32,178 bases of DNA from Verrucomicrobiota bacterium. Lineage in GTDB: Bacteria; Verrucomicrobiota; Verrucomicrobiia; Chthoniobacterales; UBA10450. Shown piece after piece: positions 6,989 through 14,534 of this stretch. Made by a program: the position numbers and the translations under genes. Under the pieces are notes generated by a model, which had not been told where the DNA came from, made no database searches, and saw only the letters and a program-made list of their open reading frames with translations. Position 1 is the first letter of the stretch. Each line of letters starts with the position of its first letter. The stretch is taken from NCBI GenBank assembly GCA_003217895.1, contig QHMS01000259.1, positions 1-32,178 of the forward strand. The letters run 5' to 3'.

Positions 6989-7810
6989 ATGGCCAAATCA
7001 AAACCATTGCAGATCGGGAAGATCAGTATTGGCGGCAAACGCCCAGCGTTTATTCTCGGGCCGTGTGTGATGGAGTCGGAGAAGTTTGTCTGGCGCATGG
7101 CCAAAAGGATCGCCGAGATTTGCGCCACCGCAGACGTTGATTTCATTTTTAAGGCCTCGTACGACAAGGCAAATCGAACTTCAGTCCGTTCGTTTCGCGG
7201 AATCGGCGTACGGGAAGGCTGCGACATTCTTTCGGCCATTGGGCGTGACCTGAAAATGCCAGTCACGACCGACGTTCATTCTCCGAAGGAAGCGGAGCTC
7301 GCTGGCGAATGGATCAATATGTTGCAAATCCCGGCGTTTCTGTGCCGGCAAACGGATCTGCTGCGCGCTGCGGCGGAAACAGGTCGCGCGATCAATGTGA
7401 AAAAGGGTCAGTTCCTCGCGCCATGGGACGTGCGAAACATTGCCGAAAAACTGATCGCCTTCGGCAACTCAAAGTTTTGTTTCACGGAGCGCGGTACGAC
7501 GTTTGGCTATAACAATCTCGTCGCCGACATGCGCTCGCTCTATTGGATGCGCGAAGCGGGATATCGCGTGATCTTTGACGCGACGCATTCTGTGCAGCGG
7601 CCAGGTGGGGCAGGGGACTCGACATCGGGTGACGGCGTCCTCGCCCCGGCGCTGGCCCGGGCCGCCATGGCCACAGGCTGCGATGGGATCTTTATGGAGG
7701 TGCACGAAAATCCGGTGCGCGCATTGTCGGATGGGCCGAATCAGATTCCGCTAAAGGATTTGCCGAAGCATCTGCGCATGTTAAAGGCTATTCATGCTGC
7801 CGTTTCGTAG
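6989..7810 (+). CDS. kdsA: 3-deoxy-8-phosphooctulonate synthase, metal-dependent class
   Basis: KdsA condenses phosphoenolpyruvate with arabinose 5-phosphate to Kdo 8-phosphate, the first committed step to the LPS inner-core sugar Kdo. The sequence has FILGPCVMES, TTDVHSP, LCRQTDLL and FDATHSVQ in the expected order, in 273 residues. The putative metal ligands are Cys26, His200, Glu237 and Asp248. Their spacing matches the Aquifex aeolicus metal-dependent enzyme (Cys11, His185, Glu222, Asp233) with a constant offset of 15, so this is the metalloenzyme class and not the E. coli-like Asn class. The gene overlaps lptC by 17 bases, indicating an LPS synthesis/export operon. Confidence 0.97.
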   Translation: MAKSKPLQIGKISIGGKRPAFILGPCVMESEKFVWRMAKRIAEICATADVDFIFKASYDKANRTSVRSFRGIGVREGCDILSAIGRDLKMPVTTDVHSPKEAELAGEWINMLQIPAFLCRQTDLLRAAAETGRAINVKKGQFLAPWDVRNIAEKLIAFGNSKFCFTERGTTFGYNNLVADMRSLYWMREAGYRVIFDATHSVQRPGGAGDSTSGDGVLAPALARAAMATGCDGIFMEVHENPVRALSDGPNQIPLKDLPKHLRMLKAIHAAVS

Positions 7811-8357
7811 CGGTCGCTCTGCATATCGGGGTTGGCTTGTGTGGTTGTTATCGGTCGCGTTGTCCGTTTTAATCTCGGCGCCTCACCTGGCCGGCCAGTC
7901 AAAGGGCCGTAGAAAGAAGGCTCGCGCGACAGCGACGCCGAGCGCCTCTCTCGGCGAACAGAACTTAACAAACATCCCCCTGCCAATCGGCCATGAAGCC
8001 AAGGGCCTTGTGTTGCCGGATTTCGATGGCGAAGGCCATCTGCGGGGAAGATTTGAAGCAGGAACAGCGCACCGGATTGATCAGGAACATATAGGATTTG
8101 AACGCCTCAAAATTACGACCTATACCCCGGGGAATCAGCCCGATCTGCAAATCGACATGCACACGTCGGTACTGGATTTAAAAACCCGGGTCCTCAGTTC
8201 GCAGGAACGCACGACGATCCACCGCGCGGATTTCAACATTGCTGGCGATTCAGTGTATTTCGATACGAACACCCGGACCGGGCGATTGATCGGGAATGTG
8301 AAAATGGTGATCACTGATCAATCGCATTTGACTGCCAAACCGAACAGCGGCGAATGA
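7794..8357 (+). CDS. lptC: LptC-like LPS export protein
   Basis: This 187-residue protein has a single N-terminal hydrophobic segment (about residues 13-32, GWLVWLLSVALSVLIS), followed by a basic linker and then a beta-rich domain with alternating hydrophobic strands such as LQIDMHTSVLDLKTRVLSS and GDSVYFDTNTRTGRLIGNV. This is the layout of LptC, the membrane-anchored periplasmic component that passes LPS from LptBFG to LptA. Sequence identity to characterised LptC is not evident by eye, and the call depends on position: it overlaps kdsA by 17 bases and lptA by 4. An OstA/LptA-type fold protein is the nearest alternative. Confidence 0.7.
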   Translation: MLPFRSGRSAYRGWLVWLLSVALSVLISAPHLAGQSKGRRKKARATATPSASLGEQNLTNIPLPIGHEAKGLVLPDFDGEGHLRGRFEAGTAHRIDQEHIGFERLKITTYTPGNQPDLQIDMHTSVLDLKTRVLSSQERTTIHRADFNIAGDSVYFDTNTRTGRLIGNVKMVITDQSHLTAKPNSGE

Positions 8358-9061
8358 AGAAACTGGCGGTGTTCATCATATTTGTCGCCTGTGTGACTGG
8401 GGCCCGGGTCCAAGGACAGACTGCTGCGGAGTCCCCGGAAGCTTCCCGCGTTGCGCCCCAGAAGAACGCGAAGAAAGCGGCGGCCAAAAAAGAAAATATC
8501 TCGCCTGCCACGAAATTATTTGGCCAGCCTTCTACTGGCTTGCAGTCGAACGCACCGACCGTAACCGACATCTACGCCGATGAAGCCTTCTTTGATTCAA
8601 CAAAGAACACGGGCATCTTCACCGGCCGGGTGAAGGTAACCGATCCGCGTTTCAATCTTCAATGTGACAAACTAACAGTGTTCATTACCAAAGGACAAAA
8701 TCAGGGTTTGGAGAAAGCCGTTGCCGAAGGGAATGTTGGGCTGGTGCGCGAGCGACCTGATCCCAATGGCGGGCAACCAACGCGCGCCGTTGGCCGGGCG
8801 GATAGAGCCACTTATACGGCAGCAACCGGCGATGTTGAATTGAAAGGAACCCCGCGCGTGCAGGAGGGATTAAACATGCACGTGGCGACCAGTCCTGATA
8901 CAGTTATGGTCATTAATCAAAACAGCCAATTGACTACTCACGGACCAAGCCGCACGGAGATTCGTCAACAGCCGAATGAGGAAAAGAAGGCCGGAGCAAC
9001 TCCTTCTCAGAGTCCACCGACGTCGCAGATCTCGCCTGCCCCGTCTTTGCCGAAACCATGA
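8354..9061 (+). CDS. lptA: LptA-like periplasmic LPS transport protein (OstA domain)
   Basis: This 235-residue secreted protein starts with the signal peptide MKKLAVFIIFVACVTG. After a Lys/Ala-rich linker comes an OstA/LptA beta-jellyroll region, about residues 70-190, with typical turns: ADEAFFDSTKNTGIFTGRV, VAEGNVGLVRE, and GRADRATYTAATGDVELKG. LptA forms the periplasmic bridge that carries LPS to LptD. The Pro/Ser-rich tail of about 40 residues is an extra. It begins in an ATGA overlap with lptC and ends in an ATGA overlap with lptB, so the three are translationally coupled. Confidence 0.88.
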   Translation: MKKLAVFIIFVACVTGARVQGQTAAESPEASRVAPQKNAKKAAAKKENISPATKLFGQPSTGLQSNAPTVTDIYADEAFFDSTKNTGIFTGRVKVTDPRFNLQCDKLTVFITKGQNQGLEKAVAEGNVGLVRERPDPNGGQPTRAVGRADRATYTAATGDVELKGTPRVQEGLNMHVATSPDTVMVINQNSQLTTHGPSRTEIRQQPNEEKKAGATPSQSPPTSQISPAPSLPKP

Positions 9062-9843
9062 TTAGCCAGACTGCGCCAGTTTCAGCTGCCAAGATTCATC
9101 CGCCCGTCACAACGAAAGCGGAAACTGTTCTGACCACCGAGGAACTGGTCAAGATTTATGGCGGTCGCGCCGTCGTGGACGGTATGAACATGCATGTTCG
9201 CGCGGGCGAGATCGTCGGACTCCTCGGGCCGAATGGCGCCGGCAAGACCACGAGTTTTTACATGATCGTTGGTTTGGTGAGGCCAAACAGCGGCCGCGTG
9301 ATTTTTTCGAGCACCGATGTCACAGACTACCCCATGTACAAACGGGCCCGGCTCGGGATGGGTTATTTGCCGCAGGAGGAATCGATCTTTCGGAAGATGA
9401 CGGTGGAACAAAATATTCTTGCGATTTTGGAAACACTTCCGCTGAACAAGGCCGAGCGGCGGAACCGTTGCGATCAACTGCTTCACCAGTTTGGGATCGA
9501 GCGGATTGCAAAAAACACAGCACTAACCTTGAGCGGCGGCGAGAAGCGACGCTTAACCATTGCGCGTTCGCTGGTCACACAACCGAAGTTGTTAATGCTG
9601 GACGAGCCGTTCAGCGGTGTCGATCCCATTGCGGTATATGACGTGCAACAGATCATCGTAAACCTGCGCAAGTCGGGGCTCGCCATCATGATCACCGACC
9701 ACAACGTGCGTGAGACCCTCTCAATCGTGGACCGCGCCTATCTGATTTACGATGGCCGGGTAGAGAGCGAAGGCACAAAAGATTTTCTGATCAACGATCC
9801 CATCAGCCGCCAACTGTATCTCGGCGAACGCTTCAAGATGTGA
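9058..9843 (+). CDS. lptB: LPS export ABC transporter ATP-binding protein
   Basis: This 261-residue ATPase drives LPS extraction from the inner membrane with LptF/LptG. It has Walker A GPNGAGKTT (57-65), Q-loop GYLPQEESIF, the signature LSGGEKRR (158-165), Walker B LLMLDEPFSGVDP (178-190), and the switch His215 in ITDHNVRE. LSGGEKRR and FSGVDP are characteristic of LptB rather than of branched-chain amino-acid ATPases. About 25 extra residues precede the ABC core. In many Proteobacteria rpoN and hpf follow lptB; here a riboswitch-controlled antiporter follows instead. Confidence 0.96.
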   Translation: MISQTAPVSAAKIHPPVTTKAETVLTTEELVKIYGGRAVVDGMNMHVRAGEIVGLLGPNGAGKTTSFYMIVGLVRPNSGRVIFSSTDVTDYPMYKRARLGMGYLPQEESIFRKMTVEQNILAILETLPLNKAERRNRCDQLLHQFGIERIAKNTALTLSGGEKRRLTIARSLVTQPKLLMLDEPFSGVDPIAVYDVQQIIVNLRKSGLAIMITDHNVRETLSIVDRAYLIYDGRVESEGTKDFLINDPISRQLYLGERFKM

Positions 9844-9856
9844 CGGCGCCTCAGCG

Positions 9857-9941
9857 TCGTCATTCCGAACAAAGTCGACGAATCCCGTGGCAGCACCCTC
9901 ATGGTGCAACGGCAAATCTCCACTTCGCTCGACATGACAAA
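9857..9941. repeat. TCATTCCGAG-type long inverted repeat
   Basis: The left end reads GTCATTCCGAACAAAGTCGA and the right end (9915-9941) reads as its degenerate inverse, ending in CGACATGACAAA. In between is a small GCACC/GGTGC hairpin. It is the same family as the elements at 17111-17233, 25810-25904 and 27454-27565. The right arm supplies the putative -35 box of the antiporter promoter. Confidence 0.55.
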
Positions 9942-9957
9942 GGGAGTGTTGTAGAGT
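9929..9957 (+). promoter_or_regulatory. Putative sigma-70-type promoter for the riboswitch/antiporter transcript
   Basis: A TCGACA box (9929-9934; five of six match to TTGACA) is followed after 17 bases by TAGAGT (9952-9957; four of six match to TATAAT). A start about seven bases further would be near 9964, which is exactly at the first stem of the fluoride riboswitch. The positional fit is better than the boxes themselves. Confidence 0.4.
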
Positions 9958-9962
9958 GTGGG

Positions 9963-10028
9963 TAAGGCAATGGAGTTTGCCTTCCCCCGCCGGTGCGGGA
10001 GAAAACCGCGTGAGCTAATGACTCCTTC
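9963..10028 (+). promoter_or_regulatory. Fluoride (crcB-type) riboswitch aptamer
   Basis: The core matches the crcB RNA pattern that I know: a P1 stem-loop GGCAATGGAGTTTGCC at 9966-9981, extended by AA/TT pairs, then AACCGC (10004-10009), a short loop, and GCTAATGACTCC (10014-10025). The loop bases GGAGT (9972-9976) can pair with ACTCC (10021-10025), the pseudoknot that holds the fluoride-binding fold. The 3' pseudoknot strand is also the left arm of the terminator that follows, the standard on-switch arrangement. An additional perfect hairpin, CCCGC (9986-9990) with GCGGG (9995-9999), sits between P1 and the AACCGC strand; this is not part of the aptamer pattern I recall. Genes for fluoride channels and Na+/H+ antiporters are known members of this regulon, which fits the downstream gene. 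Confidence 0.82.
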
Positions 10029-10049
10029 CAAGAAAGAAGGAGTTTTTTT
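10021..10049 (+). terminator. Intrinsic terminator / expression platform of the riboswitch
   Basis: A perfect 8-bp stem, ACTCCTTC (10021-10028) and GAAGGAGT (10036-10043), has a 7-base loop and runs straight into seven T residues (10043-10049). The left arm is shared with the riboswitch pseudoknot, so ligand binding should prevent termination. The right arm contains GAAGGAG, the only good Shine-Dalgarno for the antiporter ATG at 10050, so the same hairpin would also hide the ribosome-binding site. Confidence 0.88.
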
Positions 10050-11108
10050 ATGCTCGAAAATATCTGGTTGATCGCTGCGGTTTGGATGGGATTAGCGCTC
10101 ATCGGTAGCTTAGTCTCGATTCGGACGGGAATCTCGGTTGCACTGGTTGAAATTCTGGTGGGCATTGTTGCCGGCAATCTTGCCGTCGGTTTGGAGGGCG
10201 GCACGTTGCATATCGGGATTGCTGCTCCGGGCGCTGGCACGGGACATCTGCATCACGTACTGCAATCAACGGAGTGGACCAACTTTCTCGCCCTGCTTGG
10301 CAGTGGCGTGCTCACCTTTCTCGCTGGAGCAGAAATCGATCCAGTTTCGTTGAAGGCCAATTGGCGGGTGAGCGTTCTGATCGGAGTGCTTTCTTTTGCT
10401 GTCCCATTCGGCTTCGTTTGGTTTGTTGCGCAATTCGTTTTTAGCTGGCCTCTGCACCAGGCGCAAATCGCAGGAATCGCGCTTTCGACAACATCGGTCG
10501 CGGTCGTTTACGCCGTCATGATCGAGGGCGGATTCAGCGATACTGCCATGGGCAAAATGATTCTTGCTGCGTGTTTCATTACTGATTTCGGGACGGTGCT
10601 CGCGCTGGGCATGTTGTTTGCGAACTATAATGTCTGGCTCCTGCTGTTTGTGATCGTGACGTTGATCGTCCTCTGGTTCATGCCGCGCTGGACACAAGCG
10701 ATTATCACGCGCCTCGGCGCAACGCAGGTGAGTGAACCCGAGGTCAAATTCATCTTTTTCGTTCTTTTCTTTCTCGGCGGCCTGGCTACAACAGCCAAAA
10801 GCGAGGCGGTGCTGCCAGCGTATCTTCTTGGTCTTGTTCTTGCCGGCGTATTTCTCCGCGACAAAACGCTGGTCCGGCGCATGCGCAGCATCGCCTTTAC
10901 GGTGTTCACGCCTTTTTACTTTATCAAGGCTGGTCTGTACGTCTCGCTGCCGGCGCTGTGGACGGGACTGCTAGTGATCAGCGTGTTTCTAACGTTGAAA
11001 ATCGTGACTAAAATCGCGGGCGTGTTTCCGCTTGCCCGTTTGCATTACATGAGGATCAAGGAAGCGAGCTACACCACGCTGCTCATGGCCACCGGCCTGA
11101 CATTTTAG
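10050..11108 (+). CDS. Cation/proton antiporter (CPA family), truncated by frameshift
   Basis: This 352-residue product is a polytopic Na+/H+-exchanger-fold (PF00999-type) protein with about ten or more hydrophobic segments. Family-like features are GSGVLTFLAGAEIDP, ALSTTSVAVVYAVMIEGGF, FITDFGTVLALGML (with the membrane Asp expected for ion translocation), and SYTTLLMATGLTF. The ATG at 10050 follows the terminator U-tract and has GAAGGAG seven bases upstream. The frame stops at TAG 11106-11108, right after GLTF. In relatives as I remember them, GLTF is followed by about 25 residues of a further helix and then a VPT.IAQ..F segment; that later segment is present here in a different frame (11111-11275). 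The gene is therefore probably disrupted. In view of the fluoride riboswitch its role would be resistance to fluoride or associated ion stress. Its substrate ion is unknown. Confidence 0.82.
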   Translation: MLENIWLIAAVWMGLALIGSLVSIRTGISVALVEILVGIVAGNLAVGLEGGTLHIGIAAPGAGTGHLHHVLQSTEWTNFLALLGSGVLTFLAGAEIDPVSLKANWRVSVLIGVLSFAVPFGFVWFVAQFVFSWPLHQAQIAGIALSTTSVAVVYAVMIEGGFSDTAMGKMILAACFITDFGTVLALGMLFANYNVWLLLFVIVTLIVLWFMPRWTQAIITRLGATQVSEPEVKFIFFVLFFLGGLATTAKSEAVLPAYLLGLVLAGVFLRDKTLVRRMRSIAFTVFTPFYFIKAGLYVSLPALWTGLLVISVFLTLKIVTKIAGVFPLARLHYMRIKEASYTTLLMATGLTF

Positions 11109-11275
11109 TTATCCTGAGTGCGTTTGTGCCCACGCTGATCGCCCAGAAGTTCTTCCAACCCACGGTGGAGATGATGCACGCGTGGGGCCGCCTCTACCGC
11201 AAACGTATGCGGGTGTTGAGCGTGGAAGACATGGTAGACAACGGCGAATTGGAAATTGGTCGTTCTTCACGCTAG
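11109..11275 (+). pseudogene. Out-of-frame 3' remnant of the antiporter gene
   Basis: From 11111 in the +2 frame relative to the antiporter, 54 codons read ILSAFVPTLIAQKFFQP, then a charged tail ending in ELEIGRSSR and TAG at 11273-11275. VPTLIAQKFF is the normal last transmembrane segment of this antiporter family, so this is the lost C-terminus. The offset implies a net deletion of length 1 modulo 3, perhaps near 75-80 bases, if the remembered family alignment is right. No start codon with a ribosome-binding site precedes it. hprK starts 12 bases downstream. Confidence 0.75.
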
Positions 11276-11287
11276 AAGTTAATCCTC

Positions 11288-12289
11288 ATGGCGGAACAAC
11301 GCGGGACTCAGACGATTACTTCTACGAGCGATCAGCAGAAAAGCGTTCCGGTTGTCACCGTTGAGGGCTTTTACAATTCTCACGCCGATAAGCTACAGAT
11401 GAAACTGGAAGGCCCGCGGGTGGGATTCCATCGGAAAATTCGCGAGCCGACCATCAACCGCCCCGGCCTGGCTCTTTCGGGTTTCTACACGTATTTCGCC
11501 GAGAAACGGGTGCAGGTATTGGGCGCGGCGGAACATTCTTACCTCAAGAGCTTGTCCTCGACACTGCGCATCCGGCGATTCCGAAAGATGTGCGAGCACA
11601 AGATTCCATGCCTGGTGGTATCACGCGGATTTCATCTTGCGCCGGAGCTGGTGGCTGTGACCGGGGCCGCAAAAATCGCGGTGTTCCGCACCCCAATGAT
11701 CACAATGAAATTCATCAATGCTGCAACGATTGCACTGGAGATGGATTTTTCGCCGACGGTGACCGAATTTGGCAGCATGGTGGACATCTTGGGAGTCGGC
11801 GTTTTGGTTCGCGGGGCGAGCGGCATTGGAAAAAGCGAGTGCGTGCTGGGATTGATCGAACGCGGCTACAGCCTGGTGGCAGACGACGTTACGCGGATCA
11901 CCATGCTCGAAGGACGCGAGCTCATGGCGACGGCCCCCGAGCTCACGCGAAATCATATGGAAGTGCGCGGGATCGGCATTATCGATGTGGCGAAGATTTT
12001 TGGGATAGGCAGCATCCGAGTCGAAAAGCGCCTCGACCTCGTTGTCACACTGAAGGACTGGCAGGATGTAGAAGAAGTGGATCGCATCGGGCTCGACCGC
12101 GAATTTTACGAAATCCTCGGACTCAAAGTTCCGCATGTGACTATTCCCGTCAGGCCCGGCCGGGACATGGCGCGCTTGATCGAGGTCGCGGCCATGGATG
12201 AAAAATTGAAAGGACTGGGTCAAAGCGCCGCCCTTGATTTTAACGCGAAGCTGCTCCGTTTGATGGAGCAGAAAGGAGCAACGACGTAA
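11288..12289 (+). CDS. hprK: HPr kinase/phosphorylase
   Basis: HprK phosphorylates (and can dephosphorylate) the regulatory serine of HPr. The 333-residue protein has an N-terminal domain of about 140 residues and a C-terminal kinase domain with Walker A GASGIGKSE (176-184), LVADD (197-201, with the catalytic Asp pair), and the HprK signature MEVRGIGIIDV (224-234). One oddity is visible: Gram-positive HprK has HGVLVDV just before the P-loop strand, whereas here the corresponding stretch is FGSMVDI, so the conserved His appears to be Phe161. The gene shares one base with ptsH (TAATG), indicating tight coupling with its substrate. Position just after the broken antiporter probably makes it dependent on its own or lptB read-through transcription. 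Confidence 0.93.
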   Translation: MAEQRGTQTITSTSDQQKSVPVVTVEGFYNSHADKLQMKLEGPRVGFHRKIREPTINRPGLALSGFYTYFAEKRVQVLGAAEHSYLKSLSSTLRIRRFRKMCEHKIPCLVVSRGFHLAPELVAVTGAAKIAVFRTPMITMKFINAATIALEMDFSPTVTEFGSMVDILGVGVLVRGASGIGKSECVLGLIERGYSLVADDVTRITMLEGRELMATAPELTRNHMEVRGIGIIDVAKIFGIGSIRVEKRLDLVVTLKDWQDVEEVDRIGLDREFYEILGLKVPHVTIPVRPGRDMARLIEVAAMDEKLKGLGQSAALDFNAKLLRLMEQKGATT

Positions 12290-12600
12290 TGGCCTTATTG
12301 TCCCGAAGAGCGACCCGCGCGGCAGCCGCGCTGAAGGTCGAGAAAGAAATTACAATTGTGAATCGACTCGGACTGCATGCCAGGCCGGCCGCAATGTTTG
12401 TGCGCATCGCCAGCCGTCACCGCTCGGAAATCTGGGTCTCGAAGGAAGGCGAGGAAGTAAACGGCAAAAGCATAATGGGCCTTATGATGCTCGCTGCCGG
12501 GCAGGGATCGAAACTGCGTATTCGTTGCGATGGACCGGACGCGGAAAAAGCAATGGAGGAACTCCAAGAACTGATCAACGCGCGCTTTAACGAAGATTGA
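12289..12600 (+). CDS. ptsH: Phosphocarrier protein HPr
   Basis: HPr carries phosphate from enzyme I to PTS components and is the substrate of HprK. The 103-residue protein has the His site in NRLGLHARPAAMF (His30) and the regulatory Ser in GKSIMGLMML (Ser61). There is an N-terminal basic extension of about 15 residues relative to the usual ~88-residue HPr. With the HprK gene overlapping upstream, Ser phosphorylation is very likely to be used. No EIIA, EIIB or EIIC gene is in the window, so its downstream partners are unseen. Confidence 0.96.
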   Translation: MALLSRRATRAAAALKVEKEITIVNRLGLHARPAAMFVRIASRHRSEIWVSKEGEEVNGKSIMGLMMLAAGQGSKLRIRCDGPDAEKAMEELQELINARFNED

Positions 12601-12665
12601 GCGTCCGACCGGTTCCGACCTGTCCGACTCGCAATGTTTGACATCTGCCTTACTCTCCCAAGTGG

Positions 12666-14435
12666 ATGAGCGGCGACAACGCATCGAAGGAAATTCGGTT
12701 TGAAGGAGCTGGAGTGTCGCCTGGCATCGCCCGTGGCCAGGTCCATGTCGTCCGTGATGAATTGGATGAAGTTGTGCGTTATCGCGTCGCTTCTTCCCAG
12801 GTGACGGATGAAATTAGTCGTTTCGAAACGGCCCTCATCCAAACGCGCATGCAGATTCTGGAGATGCAGCAGCGTATTGCGGAATCGATCGGAGCAAAAG
12901 ATGCCGCGATTTTCGATGCTCATCTGCTGGTAGTCGAGGATCGCACTTTAATCGACGAAGTGCTCCGCAAGCTGGAGACCGATCTATGCAATGTAGAATG
13001 GATTTTCCAAGAGGTCGCCACGCGTTACGCCGAGACCCTGAACAAGATTGATGATCCCTATTTGCGAGAGCGCGCGCTGGATATTCAGGACGTAACAAAA
13101 CGGGTAATTCGCAACCTCCAGGGGAAGGCACCCAAGACATTTCTTGCCTTGACGGAGCCACACATTCTGGTTGCGCATAATCTCACCCCTTCGGACACCG
13201 CAAGCATGAACCGGGCGAAGGTGCTCGGAATCGCCACAGATCTCGGTAGTCGCACTTCGCATGCGGCGATCTTAGCGCGTTCCCTCAACATTCCGGCCGT
13301 GGTCGGCTTGCACGATATCACAGCAAAACTGGAGACCGGCCAGCATGTTCTCCTTGATGGAAATGATGGCTGTTTGATCGTCGATCCGACGCCGGAAACA
13401 CTTGCGCGCTACGTGGCGATCGAATCACGAAGAGCCAAAGTCACGGCGAAGCTGAAAGAACTGCGCGAGACAACGTCCACTACACGCGATGGGCGTCACA
13501 TTGTTTTATCGGCAAACATTGAACTCCCGGAAGACGTTGGCGCCGTGGCGGCCAACGGTGCCGAGGGCATCGGACTTTATCGCACCGAGTTCCTATATTT
13601 GAACCGAACTACGCTGCCGACAGAGGAGGAACAATATGAAACTTATCGAAGAGTCGCAGAGCGCGTCCGGCCAAATCCGTTGATTATTCGAACATTTGAT
13701 CTCGGCGGCGATAAATTGGCTCCGGGCACAGTAGATATTACCGACGAGCTGAACCCGTTCCTTGGCTGGCGCGCGATCCGTTTCTGTCTCGAGAATGTCG
13801 AAGTCTTCAAGACGCAGTTGCGGGCAATTCTGCGTGCGAGCGTCGTGGGCAACGTAAAGATCATGTTTCCTATGATCTCGGGGCTGGATGAATTGCGCCG
13901 CGCAATCACAATCCTCGGCGAGTGTAAAGAAGAGTTACGCAGCGCGAAAATCGACGCGTCCGAAAAAATCGAAGTTGGCGCGATGGTCGAAATCCCGAGC
14001 GCTGCCATCTGTGCAAGCGTGCTTGCACCGGAGGTCGATTTTTTCAGTATTGGTACAAACGATCTGATTCAATATGCGCTCGCGGTCGATCGCGTGAACG
14101 AGAAGATCGCGCATCTTTACCAGCCGACGCATCCGGCAGTGTTGCGTTTGCTTAAGATGATTGCCGATGCGGGCCACGCCAACAATATCTGGGTCGGCGT
14201 GTGTGGAGAAATGGCGGGAGATATCGCGCTCGTGCCACTTTTACTGGGTCTCGGGGTAGACGAGCTCAGTACGGCCGCGATCCTCGTTCCGAGAGTCAAG
14301 CGCGCGGTGCAAAGCCTGGAGATTCCTGAATGTCGCCGGTTGGTAGAGGAGGCATTCCACCTCAACACCGCCGCGGAAATTCTGGCGCGTTGCCTCGAAT
14401 TAGCCGAGAAACGCTACGGCGATTTACTGGGTTAG
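12666..14435 (+). CDS. ptsI: Phosphoenolpyruvate-protein phosphotransferase (enzyme I)
   Basis: Enzyme I autophosphorylates with PEP and passes phosphate to HPr. The 589-residue protein starts its core at GAGVSPGIARG, has the phospho-His site GSRTSHAAILARSL (His199), the PEP-binding stretch GIGLYRTEFLYL (301-312), FFSIGTNDLIQY (459-470), and the C-terminal GVCGEMAGD with Cys513. Length and order are those of a normal enzyme I. It starts 65 bases after ptsH; the gap has three imperfect TCCGACC units and no clear Shine-Dalgarno. hprK, ptsH and ptsI together form the general PTS module without a sugar transporter, suggesting a regulatory role. Confidence 0.97.
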   Translation: MSGDNASKEIRFEGAGVSPGIARGQVHVVRDELDEVVRYRVASSQVTDEISRFETALIQTRMQILEMQQRIAESIGAKDAAIFDAHLLVVEDRTLIDEVLRKLETDLCNVEWIFQEVATRYAETLNKIDDPYLRERALDIQDVTKRVIRNLQGKAPKTFLALTEPHILVAHNLTPSDTASMNRAKVLGIATDLGSRTSHAAILARSLNIPAVVGLHDITAKLETGQHVLLDGNDGCLIVDPTPETLARYVAIESRRAKVTAKLKELRETTSTTRDGRHIVLSANIELPEDVGAVAANGAEGIGLYRTEFLYLNRTTLPTEEEQYETYRRVAERVRPNPLIIRTFDLGGDKLAPGTVDITDELNPFLGWRAIRFCLENVEVFKTQLRAILRASVVGNVKIMFPMISGLDELRRAITILGECKEELRSAKIDASEKIEVGAMVEIPSAAICASVLAPEVDFFSIGTNDLIQYALAVDRVNEKIAHLYQPTHPAVLRLLKMIADAGHANNIWVGVCGEMAGDIALVPLLLGLGVDELSTAAILVPRVKRAVQSLEIPECRRLVEEAFHLNTAAEILARCLELAEKRYGDLLG

Positions 14436-14440
14436 CGCCC

Positions 14441-14509
14441 GCGTTGAATCGTTAAACCGTTAAAGCGTCAAAGCGGGCTGTTCTCCGCGATTTCCAACCG
14501 CTTCAACGC
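14441..14509. repeat. GCGTTGAA...TTCAACGC repeat between convergent genes
   Basis: GCGTTGAA (14441-14448) and TTCAACGC (14502-14509) are perfect inverses, with GTTAAACCGTTAAAGCG on the left side. It is a member of the AACGCTTCAACG family. It separates ptsI from the convergent DUF151 gene and may help stop transcription from both sides, although it lacks a U-tract. Confidence 0.5.
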
Positions 14510-14534
14510 TTACCTAACTCGATCGAGCATCGCG

